Below, piece by piece: positions 27,047-34,925 of a stretch of 64,000 nucleotides of DNA. The translations under genes were made by a program, and so were the position numbers. The DNA lies in NCBI RefSeq assembly GCF_003583985.1, contig NZ_QXML01000003.1, positions 310,001 through 374,000 on the forward strand, in the 5' to 3' direction. Within the stretch, counting starts at the first letter, position 1. Every line of letters starts with the position of its first letter. Source of the DNA: Algoriphagus lacus (GTDB taxonomy: Bacteria; Bacteroidota; Bacteroidia; Cytophagales; Cyclobacteriaceae). The notes beneath the pieces were generated by a model. It was not told where the DNA came from. It made no database searches and saw only the letters and a program-made list of their open reading frames with translations.

Positions 27047-27493
27047 GTGGTGGAAGAATGGAATCCGCAAAATTTGATCTATGGTTAGTCCGAAAAATAT
27101 AGACCAAAAAAGAGCGCTCCAAAGCATGTGAAAGTAGATTTTTCGCTTTTTTGTACCAAATGAAACCAAAATCAGTGTTCCTCCAATCGGAGTTAAAAAC
27201 AAAGGGGTCATAAAGGCAATTCCTATTTCGCCATATTTCCTCCATAGACTAACGATGGTTCTGGATTTTTTGCTGAAAACAGGGCTTTTTCGCTTAAATC
27301 TTAATGCAAGCTTCTTTTTAAATTGACTTCCAATAAGACTGAACAGGAAAACACTGGTCATCATTCCCGAAACAGTCACAAGAATGATTTTCCATAAACT
27401 ATAACCGGCAGCCGAACCTAAAACAGGTCCTGCAATAAATTTGAAAAGACTAAGAAAATAGATGCCAAATAAAGTAATCAACGATTCATTCAT
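27035..27493 (-). CDS. Small integral membrane protein, unknown function
   Basis: 152 residues with about four hydrophobic segments (LITLFGIYFLSLFKFIAGPVLG, IILVTVSGMMTSVFLFSLIG, GIAFMTPLFLTPIGGTLILVSFG, MLWSALFWSIFFGLTI). A basic loop (QFKKKLALRFKRKSPVFSKKSR) lies between segments 2 and 3. The FMTPLFLTPIGGTL motif suggests a DedA/SNARE-associated or small-export-like protein, but this is a resemblance only. It converges on sdaAA by a 12-bp overlap and is probably monocistronic. Confidence 0.72.
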   Translation of the reverse strand: MNESLITLFGIYFLSLFKFIAGPVLGSAAGYSLWKIILVTVSGMMTSVFLFSLIGSQFKKKLALRFKRKSPVFSKKSRTIVSLWRKYGEIGIAFMTPLFLTPIGGTLILVSFGTKKRKIYFHMLWSALFWSIFFGLTIDQILRIPFFHHLFG

Positions 27494-27616
27494 ACTATGG
27501 CTTTCATTTTCTTGGGATTATAGCGAGTCAGCTTACTTGGATAACCTGCTTTCCTTAGTCAATGGTTTCACAAATGGAATTTAAAGTTGAAGTCTTTTAG
27601 AAAATACGTTTTCTCA

Positions 27617-28258
27617 TTACAATTTTTCACCAAAAGCCAGATCTCCAGCATCCCCTAATCCGGGAACAATGTATGACTGGCTGTTAAGAGATTGATCAAC
27701 TGCTCCAATCCAAAACTGGTAAGGAACTTTGATCTGTTCTTCAATGTACCTAATCCCTTCGGGTGACGCGAATGCGGCAGCGATGTGAATGATTTTAGGC
27801 GTGCCATGGGAAAGTAAGGTATCAATCGAACGGATAAAGGATTTTCCAGTTGCTAGCATTGGATCAGCCAAAATCAGAGTTTTCCCTTCTAGGCTTGGGC
27901 TTGCATGGTAACCTAGGTTGATTCTTATTTCTCCAGCCCCCTCTTCCCTAAAAGCACCAATAAAACCACTTTCGGCCTTGTCGAAAAAATTCAAAAAACC
28001 TTGATAAAAAGGAAGGGAAGCCCTAAGAACTGACACAACTACCGGATTTACCTCTGGGAGATAAATGTTGGTTTTGGCTAAAGGTGTTTGGACCTCTTTG
28101 GAAATGTATGGGAATGATTTTGAAATTTCATAAGCTAGGATTTCTCCAATTCTTTCCAGGTTTTTACGGAATCTCATTCGGTCGCTTTGGATGGAAACAT
28201 CCCGGAGTTCAGCCATGAATTGATTTCCGACAGAGTTGCATGCAGATAGAACGAACAT
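27617..28258 (-). CDS. upp: Uracil phosphoribosyltransferase
   Basis: Salvages uracil with PRPP to give UMP in the cytosol. The 213-residue length fits. The PRPP loop is LADPMLATGKS near 131-141, with VLRASLPFYQGF as the second phosphate-binding loop and the uracil-binding hood YIVPGLGDAGDLAFG at the end, all intact. The N-terminus MFVLSACNSVGNQFMAELRDVSIQSDR is typical of Bacteroidota enzymes, so the start at 28258 is kept. It lies 52 bp after an ompA-type gene; a hairpin sits between them, so it probably has its own or read-through transcription. Confidence 0.95.
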   Translation of the reverse strand: MFVLSACNSVGNQFMAELRDVSIQSDRMRFRKNLERIGEILAYEISKSFPYISKEVQTPLAKTNIYLPEVNPVVVSVLRASLPFYQGFLNFFDKAESGFIGAFREEGAGEIRINLGYHASPSLEGKTLILADPMLATGKSFIRSIDTLLSHGTPKIIHIAAAFASPEGIRYIEEQIKVPYQFWIGAVDQSLNSQSYIVPGLGDAGDLAFGEKL

Positions 28259-28268
28259 AGCGTTGGGT

Positions 28269-28299
28269 TAAAATAAAAGCCCGGTTTGTAGCCGGGCTT
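28269..28299 (-). terminator. Terminator between ompA paralogue 1 and upp
   Basis: Minus-strand stem AAGCCCGG/CCGGGCTT with 7-nt loop followed by TTATTTTAA. It may partially terminate transcripts coming from the OmpA gene. Confidence 0.75.
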
Positions 28300-28310
28300 A
28301 AATTTAAAAT

Positions 28311-29609
28311 TTATTTAATCTCAAAACTTGTCCTTCGTGCCATTTGGCGGGCATCAGCAGAGGATTTGTCTACGCTGGTATCTTCACCATAGCCTTTATA
28401 GGTCAACCTTGAAGGATCAATTCCGGCGGCTACAAGAATATCGTAAACTGCTTTGGCTCTTTTTTCAGAAAGTTTGATGTTGTAATTATCTCCTCCAAGC
28501 TCATCAGCATATCCTTTGACTTCCAGCTTAACTCCTGGATTTTTTTGAAGGAAATTTGCTACATAAGAAGCAGCACTGACAGAGTAGGCAAGTGGTTTGG
28601 AGCTGTCAAATCCGAAGTAAACGTTTACAAAACCATCGTTGATCGCTTTTCGAAGGTAGTCAACTTGTTCTTTGATTTCTTCAACTGGACATCCGGCAGT
28701 AGAGCTTGGCCCTGGAATGAAAGGACATTTATCTAAATGATCCGGAGTTCCATCGCTGTCAGAATCAAGAGTTACTCCGTTAAATCCAACTCTTGCCCCT
28801 GTAGGGGTATTTGGTTCTTTGTCAAGATAATCGGACACTGAATCTCCGTCGGAGTCTTTTAACATGTCCTTAATTCCGTTTATCGCTTCTGCGAGCTCTT
28901 CTTTGGTAGCATATTTATCGGCGGCAATATACCAATCAGCATGCTGCTCGGCTTTTCCAAGATAGAAATTCAATCCAATTGTGCCAGTCCACCAAGTTCC
29001 AGTTGCATGAACAAACGGATTTGTTGGAGGGTCAGGTTGAACAGGTGCATTAAATGCATTTCCGTCAAAAGTGTACGTCTGTCTTCCGTTTACATTTACA
29101 GATATGTCACCGGATATAGCAATTCTTTCGGTAAGGCTGTAAAGTGAAGTAATTCCTGAAGTAATGAGATAGTAATAATCCGGTTCCACAAAGCTGTATG
29201 ATGCAGGTTCATCAAATCTCATTCTACCTCCCCCAGCTCCAAGATGGCCTAAAAGGGTTATCTTTTTGGAAAATGATTCAAAATTTAACATCCGGCCAAA
29301 ATTTGCAACTCCCTGGGCGGATATGTAAATGTAGTCAGTGTTGAATTCGGGGCTCTCACCACTTACTTCTGAAAAGCTTCCAACTCCCAAATTTCCTTTA
29401 AACCCGAAATATTCATTAAACATGTATCGGGCTCCTAAATCAGCGTGGCCAAGATTTAAGGTAGGAGAAAGATAACCAGGCGTCAAAGGGCCCATTGGTT
29501 TGTTAAATCCGCCATTAACTTCCAATGACCATTTGTTGAAATCTTTTTGAGCCATACCATTAAGGCTTAAGGCTCCCGTAATCAAAAAGAGAAGGGAATA
29601 CTTTTTCAT
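28311..29609 (-). CDS. OmpA-family outer-membrane protein with thrombospondin type-3 repeats (paralogue 1)
   Basis: Cell-envelope protein of 432 residues: signal peptide (LLFLITGALSLNGMAQ), an N-terminal eight-strand-like beta domain (about 25-230), calcium-binding TSP3 repeats (DSDGDSVSDYLDKEPNTP and DSDSDGTPDHLDKCPFIPG, about 255-305) and an OmpA peptidoglycan-binding domain whose core is NIKLSEKRAKAVYDIL with YKGYGED. It should anchor the outer membrane to peptidoglycan. It is a close tandem paralogue of the next gene, 129 bp away, with the same domain order. Disulfide-capable cysteines in KCPFIPGPSSTAGCP are preserved. Confidence 0.93.
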   Translation of the reverse strand: MKKYSLLFLITGALSLNGMAQKDFNKWSLEVNGGFNKPMGPLTPGYLSPTLNLGHADLGARYMFNEYFGFKGNLGVGSFSEVSGESPEFNTDYIYISAQGVANFGRMLNFESFSKKITLLGHLGAGGGRMRFDEPASYSFVEPDYYYLITSGITSLYSLTERIAISGDISVNVNGRQTYTFDGNAFNAPVQPDPPTNPFVHATGTWWTGTIGLNFYLGKAEQHADWYIAADKYATKEELAEAINGIKDMLKDSDGDSVSDYLDKEPNTPTGARVGFNGVTLDSDSDGTPDHLDKCPFIPGPSSTAGCPVEEIKEQVDYLRKAINDGFVNVYFGFDSSKPLAYSVSAASYVANFLQKNPGVKLEVKGYADELGGDNYNIKLSEKRAKAVYDILVAAGIDPSRLTYKGYGEDTSVDKSSADARQMARRTSFEIK

Positions 29610-29646
29610 TGAATTGTTTTAGTAGGGTGATTTGAGGATGACTTGG

Positions 29647-29654
29647 CAAAAGTA
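29647..29654 (-). promoter_or_regulatory. Candidate -7 box (TACTTTTG) for ompA paralogue 1
   Basis: Minus-strand TACTTTTG sits 38 bp upstream of the ATG, between the terminator of paralogue 2 and the gene. Spacing to a -33 TTG (14 nt) is short. Confidence 0.45.
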
Positions 29655-29681
29655 AAAAATATGCCAAACAATAAAGGGATT

Positions 29682-29717
29682 TAAAAAAAAAGCTCTGCCA
29701 AATGAATGGCAGAGCTT
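29682..29717 (-). terminator. Terminator of ompA paralogue 2
   Basis: Minus strand AAGCTCTGCCA - TTCATT - TGGCAGAGCTT followed by seven Ts. An 11-bp perfect stem separates the two OmpA genes. Confidence 0.88.
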
Positions 29718-29738
29718 AAAACTAATTGTTATTAAATT

Positions 29739-31016
29739 TTATTTGATTTCAAAACTTGCTCTTCTTGCCATCTGGCGAGCGTCTGCTGATGACTTATCAA
29801 CTGAAGTATCCTCACCGTAGCCTTTGTAGCTCAATCTTGAAGAATCAACTCCTGAAGCAACGATTAAGTCATAGACAGCTTTTGCTCTAGCTTCAGACAA
29901 TTTGATGTTGTAGTCTTCTGGACCCAATTCGTCAGCGTATCCTTTGATTTCAACTTTTACGCCTGGATTTCTTTTCAAGAAATTTGACACGTACTGAGCT
30001 GCACTTACTGAATAACCAAGTGGTTTGTCGCTATCGAAGGCATAGTAAACATTAACGTAGCCATCATTGATAGCTTTCTTCAAATAGTCAACCTCGTCTC
30101 TTACAACTTCAGTAGGGCAGCCATTAGTTGAAGATGGACCTGGCTGGAATGGACACTTGTCTACGTGATCAGGTGACCCGTCTCCGTCTGAATCAAGGGT
30201 AGTTCCAGCTGCATTTACTCTTGCTCCAACTGGAGTGTTTGGCTCTTTATCCAAATAATCAGGAACTCCATCTCCGTCAGAATCTTTCAACATGTCTTTG
30301 ATACCATTGATTTGAGATGCAAGTTCTTCCTTAGTCGCATACTTATCTGCGGCGATATACCAGTCGGCATGCTGCTCAGATTTTCCAAGGTAGAAATTCA
30401 AACCAATAGTACCAGTCCACCAAGTTCCATTAGCTCCGTAGAAACCGTTACTGATGTCAGGACGGATTGCAGTTGCACCATCAAAGGTTACAGTCTGGCG
30501 ACCATTTAGAATGGTAGAGATATCACCAACAAGGGCGATTTTTTCACTTAGCTTAACTTGTGGAGTGATTCCGAAAATCAACGTGTAAACATTGTCATCG
30601 AAATCATTGTAAAGGTTCTCCTCAGGGTTAACTAAACCAATACCTGCACCTCCGTGAAGCAACAGGCCAAAAGTTCTTGTGAAGGATTCAAAATTCATTA
30701 CACGGCCAATGTTGGCTACACCTTGAAGATTGAATCTGTTGTACTTAGTATTGAAAGATGGGCTTTCACCTTCAACTTCTTTGAAGGAACCTAATCCATA
30801 ATCTAGCTTTACGCCAAATTTTTCATTGAACATGTATCTCACGCCAAAATCTACGTGACCTAAGTTCAAGGTTGGAGATAGGTAGCCACCTGTCAAAGGA
30901 GCCATTGGTTTATTGAAACCACCAGTTGCTTCGAGCGACCACTTGTTGAATTCCTGGGCGTTAGCAGTGATTGCTAAGGCTCCAGCCATAAGGGATGAGA
31001 GTATAAATTTTTTCAT
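29739..31016 (-). CDS. OmpA-family outer-membrane protein with thrombospondin type-3 repeats (paralogue 2)
   Basis: 425-residue relative of the neighbouring gene: signal peptide (KKFILSSLMAGALAITANAQ), N-terminal beta-barrel-like domain, TSP3 repeats (DSDGDGVPDYLDKEPNTP and DSDGDGSPDHVDKCPFQPG) and OmpA C-terminal domain ending in the same ADARQMARRASFEIK. The two proteins share long identical blocks such as KSSADARQMARR and NFYLGKAEQHADWY-like segments, so they arose by duplication. It has its own strong promoter and terminator, and is likely a major, highly expressed outer-membrane protein. Confidence 0.93.
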   Translation of the reverse strand: MKKFILSSLMAGALAITANAQEFNKWSLEATGGFNKPMAPLTGGYLSPTLNLGHVDFGVRYMFNEKFGVKLDYGLGSFKEVEGESPSFNTKYNRFNLQGVANIGRVMNFESFTRTFGLLLHGGAGIGLVNPEENLYNDFDDNVYTLIFGITPQVKLSEKIALVGDISTILNGRQTVTFDGATAIRPDISNGFYGANGTWWTGTIGLNFYLGKSEQHADWYIAADKYATKEELASQINGIKDMLKDSDGDGVPDYLDKEPNTPVGARVNAAGTTLDSDGDGSPDHVDKCPFQPGPSSTNGCPTEVVRDEVDYLKKAINDGYVNVYYAFDSDKPLGYSVSAAQYVSNFLKRNPGVKVEIKGYADELGPEDYNIKLSEARAKAVYDLIVASGVDSSRLSYKGYGEDTSVDKSSADARQMARRASFEIK

Positions 31017-31063
31017 GACAAAAAATTTTTGTTCAAATTTTAAGTGATTGATAGATGTGATTA

Positions 31064-31093
31064 CAAATTTATAAACTTTTAATTTACTGCAAA
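31064..31093 (-). promoter_or_regulatory. Strong promoter of ompA paralogue 2
   Basis: Minus strand TTTG (31093-31090), 18-nt spacer, TAAATTTG (31071-31064): a complete match to the Bacteroidota TTTG/TAnnTTTG consensus. It predicts a start near 31056 and a 40-nt leader. Confidence 0.8.
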
Positions 31094-31188
31094 TCTAGAC
31101 CTTTTATTTAATTCCCAACTCCAAGTTTAAAATTTGTCAGGACTTTTTAATTGGAGTTGAATATAGAGATAACATAATCAATGCCAAA

Positions 31189-32097
31189 ATGAAATTATTG
31201 TTTGAATTGTTGGGCAAGCATAGCGTGTCCGGTGATGAATCAGAGGTTTCTCAAGTAATTATCAATTATGCCAAGAAACGAATGAAATCTTGGAAGGTTC
31301 AACCGGAAATATATTTTGGGGAAGATTTTCATGATTGCATCCTTTTCAAATTTGGCAAGCCCAGGACTGCTGTTTTCGCTCACATCGACACAATCGGTTT
31401 CATGACTAGGTATCAAAACCAGCTTGTTCCTGTCGGCGGTCCAGAAATCCTGAGCGGTACTCGCCTTGTAGGAAAAGACAGTAAAGGTGAGATATCTTGT
31501 CAACTCATGGAAGAAGAGGAAGTATGCTTTCACGATTTTCCAAGAGGAATAGATAGAGGTACTAGATTATCTTTTGAACAAAATATCAGAGTTGATGATA
31601 AGTTCATTCAAGCAGCTTATCTAGACAATAGACTAGGTATATACAATGCCTTGAAATTATGTGAAACCCTTGATAATGGATGGGTTGTGTTTTCAACATA
31701 TGAGGAACACGGAGGAGGCAGCATACCTTTTTTACTCAGGTTTATTCAGAATAATTCTCCAGTTAATCAGGCTTTAATTTCTGATATTACTTGGATTACT
31801 GAGGGAATTCATCACCATGAAGGAGTGGTAATTTCAATTAGAGATAAATTTATTCCCAGAAAAAAATTCATGGATAGATTGATCAGTCTTGCCGAAAAAA
31901 GTGGAATACCTTTTCAGCTGGAAGTGGAATCTTATGGAGGAAGTGATGGTCGGGAGGTTCAGTTTTCTCCCTATGCCATTGATTGGTGTTTTATCGGAGC
32001 TGCAGAGGATAATGTGCATACCCCGAATGAAAAAGTTTCCCTTTTTGATTTGGATTCGATGCTCAGGATGTATCAATATCTGATGAATGAACTGTAA
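31189..32097 (+). CDS. M42-family metallopeptidase (aminopeptidase)
   Basis: Cytosolic di-metal aminopeptidase of 302 residues. Metal and catalytic features follow the family order: HIDTIG (His65, Asp67), YLDNRLG with the bridging Asp, TYEEHGG with the general base Glu, SDGREVQ, and a C-terminal VHTP His. It is shorter than the usual 340-360 residues of M42 enzymes, mainly between the first and second motif, but no catalytic element is missing. It lies upstream of hpt by 8 bp and may be the first gene of the hpt-adk unit. Preferred substrate cannot be stated. Confidence 0.85.
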   Translation: MKLLFELLGKHSVSGDESEVSQVIINYAKKRMKSWKVQPEIYFGEDFHDCILFKFGKPRTAVFAHIDTIGFMTRYQNQLVPVGGPEILSGTRLVGKDSKGEISCQLMEEEEVCFHDFPRGIDRGTRLSFEQNIRVDDKFIQAAYLDNRLGIYNALKLCETLDNGWVVFSTYEEHGGGSIPFLLRFIQNNSPVNQALISDITWITEGIHHHEGVVISIRDKFIPRKKFMDRLISLAEKSGIPFQLEVESYGGSDGREVQFSPYAIDWCFIGAAEDNVHTPNEKVSLFDLDSMLRMYQYLMNEL

Positions 32098-32105
32098 GTT
32101 GGGGT

Positions 32106-32645
32106 ATGAAAAAGATTCAGATTAAAGACCTCACATTTGAGTTATTCATTTCCCAAGCCGACTTGAATAACCGTTTGAAAGAATTGGGAAAAAGAATATC
32201 CCTTGATTTTCAGGGAGAGGAACTTGTTTTGTTGGGTGTTCTGAATGGAGCTTTCATTGTTTTAGCGGACTTAGCTAGGGAAATTGATTTGCAGTTAAGT
32301 TGTGAATTTCTTAAGATTTCTTCTTATTCCGGTACCTCCACCACAGGAGAAGTCAAATCAATTCTAGGGCTTTCAACCGACCTTAAAGGGAAAAATGTAA
32401 TTGTTGTGGAAGATATTGTTGACACCGGAATCAGCATGAATTACCTTATTTCTGAGCTTTCAAAGCACAATCCTAAACGATTAGCCATAGCAACTTTGCT
32501 TTTTAAAAGGGAAGCCTTCAGGTTTAATTACCGATTGGATTATGTGGGTTTTGAAATTCCCAATAAATTTGTCGTTGGCTTTGGCTTGGATTACGATGGA
32601 TTTGGAAGAAATCTTCCAGATCTATATCAACTCAGTACAACTTAA
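32106..32645 (+). CDS. hpt: Hypoxanthine phosphoribosyltransferase
   Basis: Salvages hypoxanthine and guanine with PRPP. 179 residues, with the PRPP loop VVEDIVDTG near 98-106 and LGVLNGAFIVLADLAREI near 40-57. Purine-binding KFVVGFGLDYDGFGRNLPDLY is at the C-terminus. The next gene, adk, starts 15 bp later, so purine salvage and nucleotide phosphorylation are transcribed together, as is common in this lineage. Confidence 0.94.
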   Translation: MKKIQIKDLTFELFISQADLNNRLKELGKRISLDFQGEELVLLGVLNGAFIVLADLAREIDLQLSCEFLKISSYSGTSTTGEVKSILGLSTDLKGKNVIVVEDIVDTGISMNYLISELSKHNPKRLAIATLLFKREAFRFNYRLDYVGFEIPNKFVVGFGLDYDGFGRNLPDLYQLSTT

Positions 32646-32660
32646 AAAACGACTTTCAGA

Positions 32661-33233
32661 ATGCTGAACATAGTGTTATTTGGTCCTCCGGGTGCAGGTA
32701 AAGGCACCCAAAGTGAAAAGCTTATTCAAAAATATGGACTTACTCACCTTTCTACGGGAGACCTTTTCAGAAAGCATTTGGGAGAGGGTACTGACTTAGG
32801 TCGACTTGCCAAAAAATACATGGATGAGGGGCATCTGGTACCGGACGCTGTAGTTATCAGCATGGTAGAAGATAAGATAAATTCCACGACAGGAAGTAAG
32901 GGATTTATTTTTGACGGGTTTCCAAGAACGACTGCTCAAGCCGAGGCTTTGGATACTATGCTTTCTCAAAACAGCATGAAAATTTCCGGAATGATTGCAT
33001 TGGATGTGCCTCAGGACATCCTAAAGGAAAGAATCAAGGAAAGAGGAAAAACTTCCAATCGAGCAGATGATCAGGACGAAGAAAAAATCAATACGCGGAT
33101 CAAGGTGTATTTAGATGAAACTTTGCCAGTGGCAAAGTACTATGAAAACCAAGGTAAATTCAAGAACATCAATGGGGTAGGTGAGATTGATGAGATCTTT
33201 CAGGAGATATCTGATGTAATAGATAGCTACTGA
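32661..33233 (+). CDS. adk: Adenylate kinase (short-LID type)
   Basis: Balances AMP, ADP and ATP. The 190-residue protein starts with P-loop GPPGAGKGTQ (8-17), followed by STGDLFR, FDGFPRTTAQA and the adenine-binding end. The LID segment RGKTSNRADDQDEEKINTRI is short and has no zinc cysteines. It follows hpt by 15 bp and precedes obgE. Confidence 0.96.
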   Translation: MLNIVLFGPPGAGKGTQSEKLIQKYGLTHLSTGDLFRKHLGEGTDLGRLAKKYMDEGHLVPDAVVISMVEDKINSTTGSKGFIFDGFPRTTAQAEALDTMLSQNSMKISGMIALDVPQDILKERIKERGKTSNRADDQDEEKINTRIKVYLDETLPVAKYYENQGKFKNINGVGEIDEIFQEISDVIDSY

Positions 33234-33248
33234 TTCACAGCAAATCCC

Positions 33249-33256
33249 TAATTTTG
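33249..33256 (+). promoter_or_regulatory. Candidate -7 box (TAATTTTG) for obgE
   Basis: TAATTTTG fits TAnnTTTG just after adk. The expected start (about 33263) precedes a hairpin. There is no matching -33 TTG. Confidence 0.4.
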
Positions 33257-33270
33257 CAAAACCAAGACTT

Positions 33271-33297
33271 GGCTAAGCTTTCGGGCTTAGCCTTTTT
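33271..33297 (+). terminator. Hairpin in the adk-obgE gap (adk terminator or obgE leader)
   Basis: GGCTAAGC / GCTTAGCC, 6-nt loop, then TTTTTC, ending 13 bp before the obgE ATG. It looks like a terminator, and if the -7 box at 33249 is used it would also sit in the obgE leader. Confidence 0.65.
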
Positions 33298-33309
33298 CTT
33301 TCCAAACAA

Positions 33310-34305
33310 ATGGCAGATTCCAATTTCATTGATTACGTAAAATTCTGTTCTCGATCCGGTGCCGGTGGAGCAGGTTCTGTTCACTTCAGACGGGAAAAAC
33401 ATGTTCCAAAGGGAGGACCTGACGGAGGGGATGGAGGACGTGGAGGCCATATCATCCTCAGGGGAAGCTCGCAGCTGTGGACACTTTTACACCTTAAATA
33501 CAAAAAACATGTAATTGCCGAATCCGGTAAAGGAGGAGAAGGAGGAAGAAGAACTGGCGCTGATGGAAAGGATGTCATCCTTGAAGTTCCACTCGGGACA
33601 GTAGCCAAGGATGCTGAAACCGGAGAAAAAAGGTTTGAAATTACCGAAGACGGGCAAGAAGTTATTTTGACCAGTGGAGGTCGGGGTGGTTTGGGAAATG
33701 ACCATTTCAAAACCGCCACCAATCAGGCGCCGCATTTTGCTCAGCCTGGGGAGCCCGGTATTGAGGAGTGGATTATTTTGGAGTTAAAACTTTTGGCGGA
33801 CGTGGGATTAGTTGGGTTCCCAAATGCCGGAAAATCAACTTTACTCTCCTCTATTTCAGCTGCAAGGCCTGAAATAGGTGATTACCCTTTTACCACACTG
33901 GTGCCAAATCTTGGGGTAGTGGGCTATCGGGATGATAAGTCATTTGTCATGGCAGATATCCCTGGAATTATCGAGGGGGCTGCAGAAGGCAAAGGGCTTG
34001 GAATACGATTTTTAAGGCACATCGAACGAAATTCCATTTTGCTTTTTATGATTCCCGCAGATGCTACCAGCGTCCAGGAACAGTATCGGATTTTGCTTGG
34101 AGAGCTTGAAAAATACAACCCGGAACTCCTGGATAAAAAACGAATTTTAGCCATTTCCAAAGCTGATATGCTCGATGAGCAACTGATGAAAGAAATGGAG
34201 CTGGAAATTCCCAAAGATATTCCTCATGTATTTATTTCATCGGTAAGCCAATACAATCTGGATAAGCTCAAAGATTTGATCTGGCAGGCTATTCATGCTG
34301 AATAA
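33310..34305 (+). CDS. obgE: GTPase ObgE/CgtA
   Basis: Essential GTPase linked to 50S assembly and stress control. The 331-residue protein has the Gly-rich Obg domain ([21 protein letters not shown] near 27-47), then the G domain: G1 GFPNAGKST near 170, G2 FTT, G3 DIPG and G4 SKAD. The optional C-terminal OCT domain is absent, as in many Bacteroidota. It ends 74 bp before grpE, where a new regulatory element begins. Confidence 0.96.
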   Translation: MADSNFIDYVKFCSRSGAGGAGSVHFRREKHVPKGGPDGGDGGRGGHIILRGSSQLWTLLHLKYKKHVIAESGKGGEGGRRTGADGKDVILEVPLGTVAKDAETGEKRFEITEDGQEVILTSGGRGGLGNDHFKTATNQAPHFAQPGEPGIEEWIILELKLLADVGLVGFPNAGKSTLLSSISAARPEIGDYPFTTLVPNLGVVGYRDDKSFVMADIPGIIEGAAEGKGLGIRFLRHIERNSILLFMIPADATSVQEQYRILLGELEKYNPELLDKKRILAISKADMLDEQLMKEMELEIPKDIPHVFISSVSQYNLDKLKDLIWQAIHAE

Positions 34306-34310
34306 GTGTC

Positions 34311-34347
34311 ACTTTGTCAGAAAAAATGTTCTGGCAAAGTCATTGAT
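34311..34347 (+). promoter_or_regulatory. Inverted repeat and sigma-54-like element upstream of grpE-dnaJ
   Basis: ACTTTGTCAG (34311-34320), 10-nt spacer, CTGGCAAAGT (34331-34340): the arms are reverse complements except for one position. This has the geometry of CIRCE but not its sequence. The right arm overlaps TGGCAAAGTCATTGAT (34332-34347), which resembles the sigma-54 pattern TGGCAC-N5-TTGCA with GC replaced by GA. No TAnnTTTG box is seen in this gap, so a special promoter is plausible. Confidence 0.5.
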
Positions 34348-34379
34348 AACCTTCATTCCACCAACTATTTCCATTTGCT

Positions 34380-34919
34380 ATGAAAGAAAAAGACCAAGAG
34401 GATCAAGAATTGAATCTACAATCGGAAGAACAACTCGTGGAAGAAACTCCCCAAAACGAATCAGAGAATCAGGGATTGAAGCTCGAGGCTGAAGTTGCTG
34501 ATTTGAAAGATAAATACCTCAGACTTTATTCTGACTTTGAAAATTTCCGAAAGCGCACAGCAAAAGAGCGGATCGATCTGATCAAAACCGCTTCCGAAGA
34601 TGTGCTTAAGGAATTGATCCCTGTAGTGGATGATTTTGAAAGAGCATTCAAAGCATCCGAAGGAGAAACTGATCCGGTTAAAATCAGAGAAGGAAATCAC
34701 TTGATATTCCACAAACTGGTCAGAGTGCTGGAGTCAAAAGGCCTTAAGGCGATGGAAGATTTGGCCGGTAAGCCATTCAATCCTGATACTCAAGAGGCGA
34801 TCACTCAGATTCCGTCTCCAAGTGAGGAAATGAAAGGTATGGTCATAGATGTAGTGGAAAAAGGATACACCTTGGGAGAAAAAGTAGTGAGATACGCAAA
34901 GGTGGTTACCGGAGCATAA
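34380..34919 (+). CDS. grpE: Nucleotide exchange factor GrpE
   Basis: Exchanges ADP on DnaK during chaperone cycling. The 179-residue protein has an acidic, Glu/Gln-rich N-terminal tail (1-35), a long coiled-coil helix (LEAEVADLKDKYLRLYSDFENFRKRTAKER near 36-65) and the beta-wing with PFNPDTQEAI and VIDVVEKGYTLGEKVVRYAKVVV-like ending. dnaJ follows by 6 bp. dnaK is not in the window. The unusual inverted repeat upstream may carry heat or stress control. Confidence 0.95.
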   Translation: MKEKDQEDQELNLQSEEQLVEETPQNESENQGLKLEAEVADLKDKYLRLYSDFENFRKRTAKERIDLIKTASEDVLKELIPVVDDFERAFKASEGETDPVKIREGNHLIFHKLVRVLESKGLKAMEDLAGKPFNPDTQEAITQIPSPSEEMKGMVIDVVEKGYTLGEKVVRYAKVVTGA

Positions 34920-34925
34920 AAAATT

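Noticed and set aside
34311..34340. CIRCE (HrcA operator) upstream of grpE
   Set aside because: The geometry is similar but the sequence does not match TTAGCACTC-N9-GAGTGCTAA, and no hrcA is nearby.
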